A stretch of DNA of 64,000 bases from a virus. Below are positions 15,998 through 23,549 of this stretch, in pieces. The stretch's first letter is position 1. Each line of letters opens with the position of its first letter. The DNA lies in the IMG/VR virus record IMGVR_UViG_3300044641_007115, positions 160,491 to 224,490 of that record, one strand, 5' to 3'. A program made the translations under genes and the position numbers. The notes beneath the pieces are model-generated. The model was given only the letters and a program-made list of their open reading frames with translations, made no database searches and was not told the DNA's origin.

Positions 15998-16975
15998 CTA
16001 TGCAGAAACCGTTTGCTTCTTGCTTGGGAACAGAGAACTGATTGAATCTCCGTTGTGTGTTGCCATGATCGCTTGCGCCATGAGTGGTGCAATGCTAACC
16101 CGGCGAATTTGCCCGCGTCCCCACACACGATGCGCCCGCTGTTGGTCAATTGAATCGGTGACAATCACATCCATTTCGCTGTCCAAGATCCGATCCAGCG
16201 CGGGGCCGGACAATACGCCATGAGTTGCCGCGAACGTGACTGATAGTGCCCCGGCGTCCAGAAGAGCTTTGCGCCCTTCGCATGCTGTACCGGCGGTATC
16301 AATCAAGTCATCCAACATGAAGCAATGACGGCCCTTCACATCGCCGATGATGTGCATGACTTCCGCGACGTTGTGTTGTTCGCGGCGTTTGTCGATGATC
16401 GCCATCGGAGCACCGTTGAGGATTTCGGCCATCCGCCGGGCACGGGCAACGCCACCTACATCGGGTGAAACAACCGTCAACAGTGCCGGGTCGTACTTGA
16501 AATTCCGAAGGAAGGAATCCGCAATCACCGGCCCGCCATACAGGTTATCCACCGGGATGTTGAAAAACCCTTGAATCGGCGCGGCATGAAGATCGACGGC
16601 GATGATACGGTCGGCACCGGCGGATTCAATCGCGTTGGCGATAACGCGCGCGGAGATTGCCACACGGGACATTTCCTTACGGTCCTGTCGAGCATACCCG
16701 TAGTAAGGAATGACACACGTGATACGTTCAGCAGACGCACGCCGGGCGGCATCAATCAACAGCAACAATTCGACCACCCGATCATTGGTTGGCGAACTGG
16801 TGGACTGGACGATGAACACGTCGCCGTTACGGATGTTTTGCGTGATCTGAACGAAAATTTCTCCGTCAGAGAACTTCTTGGAAATGACCGGATTGTCTTC
16901 CGGGATGCCCATCACTTGCTGAATTGTCGGCAACAGATGTTCACCACCTGAACCGGCAATGATGTGTGGTTTCAT
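15998..16975 (-). CDS. prs: Ribose-phosphate pyrophosphokinase (PRPP synthetase)
   Basis: 325 residues, full bacterial length. KKFSDGEIFVQITQNIRNGD, VIPYYGYARQDRK (flexible ATP loop), IIAVDLHAAPIQGFF, VVSPDVGGVARAR and MLDDLIDTAGTACEG (PRPP-binding loop) are all present and intact. It makes PRPP from ribose-5-P and ATP for nucleotide and NAD synthesis. Known: a phage Prs-like enzyme (Adps) of the NARP1 pathway makes ADP-ribose pyrophosphate instead; which reaction this one does cannot be told by eye. Other NAD-linked genes are in the window (38441, 41339, 1371). Confidence 0.94.
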   Translation of the reverse strand: MKPHIIAGSGGEHLLPTIQQVMGIPEDNPVISKKFSDGEIFVQITQNIRNGDVFIVQSTSSPTNDRVVELLLLIDAARRASAERITCVIPYYGYARQDRKEMSRVAISARVIANAIESAGADRIIAVDLHAAPIQGFFNIPVDNLYGGPVIADSFLRNFKYDPALLTVVSPDVGGVARARRMAEILNGAPMAIIDKRREQHNVAEVMHIIGDVKGRHCFMLDDLIDTAGTACEGRKALLDAGALSVTFAATHGVLSGPALDRILDSEMDVIVTDSIDQQRAHRVWGRGQIRRVSIAPLMAQAIMATHNGDSISSLFPSKKQTVSA

Positions 16976-16984
16976 TGGAATCCT

Positions 16985-17320
16985 TTAACAGAGAGCGGGG
17001 TTGTTCTTGCGGTTCATGAGCAAGATGTACTCCTGAATTTTATCACGGATCGCAAGTAAACGTGGGTCTTGCGCTTTGAGGCCGGGCACGCTGATGTGAA
17101 TTCCCGTGATAAGGTCTTTGTCAAACTGGAACATCTTGGCGTTGAACCGGCGCAAATCCGACCACACATGCATGCCTAGATCCACGATGTCACCTGTGTA
17201 CTCTAATGAACTCTGTGGTTTCATCGTTTCGACGGTAAACCCGCACATGTAATGCACAACAAGAGGCAGTTCTTTGTTTTGCAAAACGGTTTGAGGATCA
17301 GTAGGAATGTACAGTGTCAT
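16985..17320 (-). CDS. Hypothetical protein (111 aa)
   Basis: MTLYIPTDPQTVLQNKELPL onward, 10 bases upstream of prs and so probably co-transcribed with it. Contains HYMCGFTVETMKP; no motif recognised. Confidence 0.72.
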   Translation of the reverse strand: MTLYIPTDPQTVLQNKELPLVVHYMCGFTVETMKPQSSLEYTGDIVDLGMHVWSDLRRFNAKMFQFDKDLITGIHISVPGLKAQDPRLLAIRDKIQEYILLMNRKNNPALC

Positions 17321-17349
17321 GGCTCTTTTCTAAACGGTACCGTGGGATG

Positions 17350-17757
17350 CTATTCGAGAAAACCTGTTTGCATGAACTTCTTGATGCGGGATACGGATTC
17401 ATCCAGCGACCGTTGCGTGTACCCAATAATCGGCACACTGAAGTCGGGCACTTGCCATTCTTCTAACAGTTCATGCTCTTTGCTGGACGCGCAAGCGTAC
17501 ACGTTCACATCATTGGTGCATTCAATGTCGGCATACCGATCTTGATTGACAGGATGCACCCATACCAGCGCAATCCCGCCATTGGTGCTAGGAACACAGT
17601 CGGTGGGATTGAACTGGAAACGAGAAACAGACAGCTTGGCGATTTTCCATGCGGTTTCAATGGCTACGGTGTTTGGCGGTGTAGCCTTCTGTTGATCCCA
17701 ATTGGCTGGCAATGCCGCGAAAGTGTATAGCCGCTCTTGGATCTCAAGTAACGTCAC
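17350..17757 (-). CDS. Conserved hypothetical (PANWD...GGIxLxW family)
   Basis: 135 residues if GTG 17757 is the start. LPANWDQQKATPPNTVAIE followed by PSTNGGIALVWVH matches a widespread bacterial family of unknown function (LPxNWDGxGAxxP...PxxxGGxxLEW), often found beside toxin-like genes. TATACT at 17762-17767 ends 4 bases before GTG, which would make the mRNA leaderless. Its stop is 19 bases from the next gene. Confidence 0.65.
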   Translation of the reverse strand: MTLLEIQERLYTFAALPANWDQQKATPPNTVAIETAWKIAKLSVSRFQFNPTDCVPSTNGGIALVWVHPVNQDRYADIECTNDVNVYACASSKEHELLEEWQVPDFSVPIIGYTQRSLDESVSRIKKFMQTGFLE

Positions 17758-17776
17758 GCTGAGTATATAGGGCAGT

Positions 17777-18079
17777 CTATGTGACGGTAAGTCCTGTCTC
17801 TTCAACCTGTTTCGAGATACAGACTTTGTGGATCATCATCGTGCCGGTTTCAAACAGCGGAATGGTTTGAAGGATGTCGCTCTTGGAATCGGCATACTTT
17901 TGCCGCCGGGCGATCATTTGTTCAAGGACGGGGCGAAGGTGCTCCGGGGATGGATACATCTTAGCCTCATGCCATTCTGTCACCCAATGACAGAACAATT
18001 CTGATGCGATGCCGCCGCCGAAAAACCGGTTGGTTCGCATGTCCCGAAGGATGTAGGCTTCAGAAAGAAAGGGTTCCAT
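17777..18079 (-). CDS. Hypothetical protein (100 aa)
   Basis: MEPFLSEAYILRDMRTNRFF onward. TATAAA lies 8 bases before ATG 18079 inside an inverted repeat (TGCCA...TGGCA). Function unknown. Confidence 0.68.
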   Translation of the reverse strand: MEPFLSEAYILRDMRTNRFFGGGIASELFCHWVTEWHEAKMYPSPEHLRPVLEQMIARRQKYADSKSDILQTIPLFETGTMMIHKVCISKQVEETGLTVT

Positions 18080-18141
18080 GCCAACTGTTTATAGTGGCAC
18101 GGAACCCGTGATGAAAGCACAAGTTGCAAAGGAGAGAAATA

Positions 18142-19581
18142 CTAGGCAGCTTCTTCCGCCCGGTCATCGCGCAACCGGACGAAGACAGGGAAACGAAGTG
18201 CTCCGTCGATGTCAGGCTCTTGATACCGAACTTCAACGATCCGGCCAACCAACTCACCGGCCTTGTGCAAGTCCCACAGTTTTTGTCGTAGAACATCGGT
18301 GAAACCGCTACCGACTTCGGTACGAACCTTGTGTGGGCGATTGTTGAAGGTAACAGAGCCTTCTACGATCAGTGCTCCCAAAGAGCCTACCAGACGATGA
18401 TTTCCTTCGATAGCATCGACGATGGTGATGTCGGTGTCATGCGATGGTTTCATCTTCATCCATGTCTTCGTGCGCTTGTACTCATAGTGACAGTTGTGCT
18501 CTTTCAGGATGATGCCTTCGAAACCAGCGGCGACGCATTCACGATAGAAGGCTTCCGCCGCCGCATTCGATCCGATCAACTTAGCGGGGACATATTGCAC
18601 GGGCCAAGACGGATCATCTTTCGGCTCTTCCAAAGGAGGCGGAATCGCGACTCCACGAATGCCGCCCTTCTTGGCGATCTCTTCAAGTTTCGCCTTCACT
18701 TCTTCCACGGTCGGTTTTGGCGGACGCTCAAACTCATTGATGTCGTCCACCACCGCCCGAAGTACTTCTTTGCGCCGGAACAGTGGCAGAGAAGACGTTT
18801 GTGCGTTCCAGTCTTCCAGTGGGATGGCGTCGAACGCGAACAATTGCAGGTTCACGGCCAGCGGGTGTTCCGACTGAGTACTGACGATGCTCTGTGTAGT
18901 GTGGAAGTCCTTGTAGAATACTTCGCCATCGACCACGATTTTGTTATTGTCTGATTTGGCGATCAGGTCACACAGCCGTTCGGTGTTGAACAGCCGTTTT
19001 CCTTCGCGGCTGAACGCGATGACCGTGCCGTTTTCTTGAGGCACGAAGACCGCGCGGATGCCGTCGTATTTCGGTTCCACGTACATGGGTTCCACGATGG
19101 TGCGGTTGTCGAATTTGTCGCACAGTTGTGGATTGACGTTGGTTGTCAGGCCGGGAATGTATTTGGCCCATGTGCTTGCGGCGACGCCGGAAATGCGAAG
19201 ATTCCGGTTGATGATACCGACCCACCACTTGCGGTATGGGGCCGGGGTCATCCTGATGATCTCTTCGATGGCGTACTGAGCCGCATTGCCGGTAAGGGAT
19301 CGCGCGGCCAGTTTCGAGAGAACTTCTTTGGTGGTAGTCCAGTGTTCCAGCAGACCGTCTTCTTCAACGGCTTGTATTAGGGATGTGCTGGCAGTTGGCA
19401 TCGTAGCGGTGACGCCAAAGGTTATGTAAGGATCGTATGTGTGCTGAAGGATTTCCGTCAGGTATGAATTGAGTTCGGTTTCCGCGATCAGTTCTTCGAT
19501 GATCGCTACTTTGAGGTTCCGGCCCTTCGCCGCGTGGATGCGCTCGAAGAACTCGAAAATTCTCTTGATTGGATTCGTCAT
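18142..19581 (-). CDS. ATP-dependent DNA ligase (T4 gp30-like)
   Basis: 479 residues from ATG 19581 (ATGA overlap). VEPKYDGIRAVFV is motif I with the adenylated Lys near residue 168; IVVDGEVF is motif III, GFEGIILKE motif IV, YKRTKTWMKMKP motif V. The helical N-terminal domain (IKRIFEFFERIHAAKGRN) resembles T4 ligase. Motifs IIIa-IV are separated by a Pro/Lys-rich insertion around residues 270-330. Joins Okazaki fragments during phage replication. Confidence 0.94.
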   Translation of the reverse strand: MTNPIKRIFEFFERIHAAKGRNLKVAIIEELIAETELNSYLTEILQHTYDPYITFGVTATMPTASTSLIQAVEEDGLLEHWTTTKEVLSKLAARSLTGNAAQYAIEEIIRMTPAPYRKWWVGIINRNLRISGVAASTWAKYIPGLTTNVNPQLCDKFDNRTIVEPMYVEPKYDGIRAVFVPQENGTVIAFSREGKRLFNTERLCDLIAKSDNNKIVVDGEVFYKDFHTTQSIVSTQSEHPLAVNLQLFAFDAIPLEDWNAQTSSLPLFRRKEVLRAVVDDINEFERPPKPTVEEVKAKLEEIAKKGGIRGVAIPPPLEEPKDDPSWPVQYVPAKLIGSNAAAEAFYRECVAAGFEGIILKEHNCHYEYKRTKTWMKMKPSHDTDITIVDAIEGNHRLVGSLGALIVEGSVTFNNRPHKVRTEVGSGFTDVLRQKLWDLHKAGELVGRIVEVRYQEPDIDGALRFPVFVRLRDDRAEEAA

Positions 19582-19946
19582 GCGACTTGTTCTCCGTCGA
19601 TTTTGATGTTGTTGTCGGTACAGATCCTTTCCAGACGCGCGACTTGTTGGCGCATCTTTTCTAATTGCGACCGCATGATCCGCAACCGGGTGATATACCA
19701 TTGTGGATCTGAACTGGCCGGGTTCTTGCCGTCGATCTCACGGTGGAGGTCGTCCAGTTCTTTCTTGGTCGCAATCAGCGTCTTGTTCTCATTCCGGGCG
19801 TTTGCCAGCATCCTGTCAACGGTGTCTTTCAGGTCTTCCTGCACTTCGTCGAGTTCCGCTTTCAAACGGGCGTTGTCTTTCGCTAGCGCCGTGACCACAG
19901 CATTCAACTGACTGGTGGTCGGGGGCAGTGCTTTCTTCCTTGGCAT
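19578..19946 (-). CDS. Coiled-coil protein (122 aa)
   Basis: After MPRKKALPPTTSQLNAVV the protein is one long heptad pattern (LAKDNARLKAELDEVQEDL and later ITRLRIMRSQLEKM). Coupled to the DNA ligase by a 4-nt overlap, so perhaps a partner or an independent structural factor. Confidence 0.75.
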   Translation of the reverse strand: MPRKKALPPTTSQLNAVVTALAKDNARLKAELDEVQEDLKDTVDRMLANARNENKTLIATKKELDDLHREIDGKNPASSDPQWYITRLRIMRSQLEKMRQQVARLERICTDNNIKIDGEQVA

Positions 19947-20161
19947 GTATGAAACCCCTCATCGATGTCAATCATAGGCGGATGTGTGTTTTTCTGCGAC
20001 AACATCAACATGGTACCTACATAAGCGACGGTTCCTTTCGTTTGGACTCCGGTCGTTTGGCCGCAACGAAGTCCGTGTATATTCCCGTACAACGACTGAG
20101 AATAGCCAAGTATAGCAAACGCCAAGAGGCGCTGAAACACTTTAGATGCCATATCGGAGTA

Positions 20162-20205
20162 CTGTTCTTCAATTTTTCATAGAACTGTGAAAAATTGAAG
20201 AACAG
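20162..20205. repeat. Perfect 18-bp inverted repeat
   Basis: CTGTTCTTCAATTTTTCA (20162-20179) and its exact complement (20188-20205) with an 8-nt spacer. No T-run follows on either strand as in a usual terminator. It fills the 269-bp gap between the coiled-coil gene and the 20216 gene, which otherwise holds no supportable gene. Confidence 0.9.
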
Positions 20206-20207
20206 GA

Positions 20208-20221
20208 CCTTAGTACTAAGG
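20208..20221. repeat. 14-bp palindrome
   Basis: CCTTAGTACTAAGG, two bases beyond the large inverted repeat and overlapping the stop codon of the 20216 gene. Confidence 0.85.
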
Positions 20222-20671
20222 TGTTTGTGTGGTTTCAACGTTCATTTTTGCTTCAGCTTCGTCCGCCGGGGCCAGCTTCGTCAACATGCGGGCAATCAAA
20301 GTCCGCACCAATTCTTGACATTCCGTCGTCGGTTCTGTTGAATCCGCTTCGTCGAACAGTTTGGCTTCTTCGACCAGCCGGTCGCAAATTTCATAGGCCA
20401 AACGCGCTTGAGTCCCACTGACGAATCCTGAAACGACTTCGTTTTCGGTGGCTTCCTTCGCCCGTTCCGCGATTTCCGAAATCATGCGCACGTGCAACTG
20501 GTGCTTCGGATCGTTCAGTTTGTCCAATGCAGATTCACAGGTGCGAACGACTCCCATCAATGCATCCCGCTGGAACAGAACCATATTCATCATCTGTACG
20601 TGGTACAGGCGGGCGGCGGCGTCGTCTTGTTGGCCTAGAGGCTTTCCATCAATTCCGTAGAGCATACCCAT
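20216..20671 (-). CDS. Hypothetical protein (151 aa)
   Basis: MGMLYGIDGKPLGQQDDAAA, then largely helical with acidic tail. The N-terminal 'MYGIDGKPL' style is common in phage structural or scaffold-like small proteins but no family is certain. Two bases from the upstream gene. Confidence 0.72.
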   Translation of the reverse strand: MGMLYGIDGKPLGQQDDAAARLYHVQMMNMVLFQRDALMGVVRTCESALDKLNDPKHQLHVRMISEIAERAKEATENEVVSGFVSGTQARLAYEICDRLVEEAKLFDEADSTEPTTECQELVRTLIARMLTKLAPADEAEAKMNVETTQTP

Positions 20672-20673
20672 GT

Positions 20674-21111
20674 TTAGATGTTCTCATTCCGGCGGCGTGC
20701 GTGGCTTTCCTCAACCCGACGATGAATCGCGACCATCTTCTTATCGTGCTCACTGCCATGAATTGACAGGTGGTCCCAAACGGCCATCCTCATCCTCTTT
20801 TCCCATCGCTCATAGTCCACCCTGACGTTTTCGGAGCGGGTTTCGCCATCCAAAGGGATCACCGCGCCCGGTTCAACTTCCAAAAGAGGAAGGAAGTAGT
20901 CGAAGTGGTTGTCGTGCGCATCTTCCGGGTGCTGAATTTTTTCAACGAAGAAGGCGTTGAATTTTGTGCGCCAGTGAAGGAAGACACCAAGACTCGAATC
21001 CCACCGCGCTACGAAGGCGTTGCGGCACTTCCCGGCGTAGTAGTGTCCATGTGTCAATGTTTTCTTAGGGATAGCAATTGTCAAATCGAATTCGAGTTTC
21101 GGGTCGCTCAT
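20674..21111 (-). CDS. Hypothetical protein (145 aa)
   Basis: MSDPKLEFDLTIAIPKKTLT, then GHYYAGKCRNAFVARWDSS and a C-terminal helix RMAVWDHLSIHGSEHDKKM. Function unknown. TATAAT lies 13 bases before ATG. Divergent from the ABC/OmpA operon. Confidence 0.72.
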   Translation of the reverse strand: MSDPKLEFDLTIAIPKKTLTHGHYYAGKCRNAFVARWDSSLGVFLHWRTKFNAFFVEKIQHPEDAHDNHFDYFLPLLEVEPGAVIPLDGETRSENVRVDYERWEKRMRMAVWDHLSIHGSEHDKKMVAIHRRVEESHARRRNENI

Positions 21112-21228
21112 AGGCTATGGTACGATTATATGTCACCGGGGAGATGTTCAAGACAGGATGAAGCCCTATGGCGAAGGCGTGGTGAAACGAGTCGGGTGAA
21201 ATGATCTGTATGTCCGATGCGTTTGGTG

Positions 21229-21258
21229 TTGACAGGACATACTATGTCAGGCTATACT
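21229..21258 (+). promoter_or_regulatory. Operator promoter of the ABC/OmpA operon
   Basis: TTGACA 21229-21234, 18-nt spacer, TATACT 21253-21258. The spacer contains GACATACTATGTC (21236-21248), the same palindrome as elsewhere but moved downstream of the -35. ATG of the first gene is 45 bases away behind GGGAG. Confidence 0.88.
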
Positions 21259-21302
21259 GATTTTGGACACACTTTTATGTCAAACCACACGGGAGTTTCC
21301 CC

Positions 21303-21728
21303 ATGAGCAACATCAAGCCACAGAAGACCGATGCCGCCTTGCTGAAGCGTGTTTCCACGCTCGAAGCACTGGTCGGTAAACTCAGCAACGAAGTCGTGAA
21401 GCTGCATGAAATCATCAAGTTGATTGCGCCCACGATCAACGTGAGCCTGTCGAAATCGATGAAGACGACGGTGATCCAAGTGATCCAGTGGTCGATGCGT
21501 CGCGATGCTCCGCAACAGGAAGCCATCAAGAACGCCTTCGACCGCCTGAAAGAACGCGGGTTCGTCGAAAAAGACTTCACGCCCGAACTGACGAAGTACA
21601 TCCGGGAAAACGCGGCGCGCATCTACGCCGAAGCCGCCGGTGAAGGTTGGCCCGCGTCCGAAGAAGTGCCGGGCACCGAATCGGAACCGGAAAATCAGAC
21701 CAAGACGGCGGGAGACGGAACCGAATGA
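21303..21728 (+). CDS. ABC/OmpA operon gene 1: small coiled-coil protein
   Basis: 141 residues. Residues 12-45 (LLKRVSTLEALVGKLSNEVV) form a heptad repeat; the middle is a helical domain (VIQWSMRRDAPQQEAI) and the last 30 residues are acidic and Pro/Glu/Thr rich. No TM segment or signal peptide, so cytosolic. Overlaps gene 2 by 4 nt (ATGA). Could be an adaptor for the coiled coils of genes 2 and 3. Confidence 0.85.
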   Translation: MSNIKPQKTDAALLKRVSTLEALVGKLSNEVVKLHEIIKLIAPTINVSLSKSMKTTVIQVIQWSMRRDAPQQEAIKNAFDRLKERGFVEKDFTPELTKYIRENAARIYAEAAGEGWPASEEVPGTESEPENQTKTAGDGTE

Positions 21729-22408
21729 GTATTTTCGACAGCCTCAAAAAACTGGCCTTTGAAGAAGAAACGACGCCACCGGCGACCACACAATCCCCGG
21801 CGACTCCACCGGCCCGGACGACCTTCGTGCCGACTGGCACGGGCATTCCGGCATACCAAGCACCGGCAAACATTTTTCCGACCACGGCGGCGATTGCGTT
21901 CGACCCGGAGAAACTGAAGGAACTGCGTGAGAAGGTCCATCCGACCGCCGGGCCGCTGATCCTGTTCATCCAGACCCTTCAAGGATTGCAACAGTTCATC
22001 CCGGATGAAATCACCCGCTTCCGCGCCGCCGCGAATACGCTGGCCGGGCAAGGAATCACGGTGAATCAGATCATTGCGGAACTCAACGCCGTGATGACGC
22101 GGATCGAAGAGAATCGGACGGCGGCGGAAACGGCGAAGAATCGCAAGTTCGACACCGAAGTCACGGCCCGCGAAAACCGAGTTGCGGAAATCGGCAAGGT
22201 GATCGAAGGCAAACAGGCTGAAATCGCCGCGTTGATGCAGGAACGCGATCAGGTGTTTGGCGAAGCTCAAGTCGCCAAGGCCAAGATCGAAGAGAAGTGG
22301 GCCGGATGGGAAGCTGTCCGCCAAACCCTTGTCGCGGAGTATAACGACAGCATCCGCAAGCTGCAATCGTATTTCGCCAACACCACCACAACCACAGGAG
22401 CACAATAA
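21725..22408 (+). CDS. ABC/OmpA operon gene 2: amphipathic-helix/coiled-coil protein
   Basis: 227 residues. N-terminus MSIFDSLKKLAFEEE is a short amphipathic helix like those by which PspA-type proteins touch membranes; a Thr/Pro linker (about 17-50) follows, then a helical domain with GPLILFIQTLQGLQQFIP and a long coiled coil (about 130-215). No TM helix. Likely a peripheral inner-membrane or scaffold protein. Resemblance to PspA is in design only; sequence homology is not claimed. Confidence 0.85.
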   Translation: MSIFDSLKKLAFEEETTPPATTQSPATPPARTTFVPTGTGIPAYQAPANIFPTTAAIAFDPEKLKELREKVHPTAGPLILFIQTLQGLQQFIPDEITRFRAAANTLAGQGITVNQIIAELNAVMTRIEENRTAAETAKNRKFDTEVTARENRVAEIGKVIEGKQAEIAALMQERDQVFGEAQVAKAKIEEKWAGWEAVRQTLVAEYNDSIRKLQSYFANTTTTTGAQ

Positions 22409-22415
22409 CAACGCC

Positions 22416-23510
22416 ATGAGCACCATGCCAACTCTACCGGGCGGAACCGGCGACAATCTGAGCGGTAAGAAATCTTTCTGGTCGAAGCCTGAAGGCAAAA
22501 CCGGACTGATCGTCAACGCCGTTCTGATCGCCGCTTTGATCTACTTTTGGGGGAGCATCGTCCCGTTCCTCTTGTCTACCGCCGAAAACACCCTACATTT
22601 GCTGGTCGTCTGTATCGCCATCGGCGCGATCTTGTACATCGCCTTCGACAGCAATTTCCGCCGGTTCCTGTGGTACGGATACCGGGCGATGATGCGATGG
22701 ATCACACAATGGTTCGTCGATCTCAACCCGATCAGTGTCCTCAAGACCTACATGGAGAAGCTGAGCGAAAAGAAGAGCGAACTGGACACCGCTGTCGGTG
22801 AAATCAAAGGACAGCGCCAGAAACTTTCCCGCGACATCGAAAAGAATGCCGGGACATTCGAAGCGTCGCTGGCGAAGCTGAATGCCGCGAAGTCTCAACA
22901 GAACGACTCCGATCCGAACAAACGCCATCAGGCCGGGCGAATCGTCGGCATCGAATCCAAACAAGTCACGCGGCTGGAAGCGTTGCTGAACATGCAGCGG
23001 AAGCACATGCAGAAGTTCGACTTCATCGTCACGGTGTTGACCCGATACGGTGAGGTTTGCGAAGATTCCATCACGGACATGGGCCACGAAATCAAGTTCC
23101 GTGAACAGGAACGCGATCAGGCCAAGTCGTTCCACAAGGGAATGTCCGCCGCGTTTGGCATCCTCAAAGGAATGCCGGACGATCAGGAAATGTACGATAT
23201 GGCTCTGGAGTCGTTGGAACGCGACTACACGACCAAGATGGGCGAAGTCGAGAATGCGCTTGACCTGACGAAGAACATCATCATGCAAGCCGATTTCAGC
23301 GACGAAGCCGCGATGCAGAAGGCCGATGCTTTGCTGAACAAATGGCGGAATGACAACGCCGATGCTCAGTTGGGCAAAGGTGGAGTCACCAAACAGCAAT
23401 TGCTCAGCGCCGCCGAAACCGGCATCCCGATGAGCATGAGCACTAATCAAGGCATCCCTGTCTACCGTCCGGTTGGGCAATCGGGCGACTACGACAAGAT
23501 GTTCGACTAA
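22416..23510 (+). CDS. ABC/OmpA operon gene 3: two-TM protein with long coiled coil
   Basis: 364 residues from ATG 22416. Two adjacent TM helices (GLIVNAVLIAALIYFWGSIV and LHLLVVCIAIGAILYIAF, about 33-80), then a long cytosolic helical region with heptads (LSEKKSELDTAVGEIKGQRQ; later LESLERDYTTKMGEVENAL) and a disordered tail ending YDKMFD. Likely the inner-membrane organiser of the system. Eight bases after gene 2. Confidence 0.88.
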   Translation: MSTMPTLPGGTGDNLSGKKSFWSKPEGKTGLIVNAVLIAALIYFWGSIVPFLLSTAENTLHLLVVCIAIGAILYIAFDSNFRRFLWYGYRAMMRWITQWFVDLNPISVLKTYMEKLSEKKSELDTAVGEIKGQRQKLSRDIEKNAGTFEASLAKLNAAKSQQNDSDPNKRHQAGRIVGIESKQVTRLEALLNMQRKHMQKFDFIVTVLTRYGEVCEDSITDMGHEIKFREQERDQAKSFHKGMSAAFGILKGMPDDQEMYDMALESLERDYTTKMGEVENALDLTKNIIMQADFSDEAAMQKADALLNKWRNDNADAQLGKGGVTKQQLLSAAETGIPMSMSTNQGIPVYRPVGQSGDYDKMFD

Positions 23511-23549
23511 TAACCACAAACTGACTGATCTGAAAGGACACACACGAAA

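Noticed and set aside
19904-20152. Minus-strand frame starting MASKVFQRLLAF in the inverted-repeat gap
   Set aside because: Overlaps the start of the coiled-coil gene, has no ribosome binding site, and its C-terminal part looks random.
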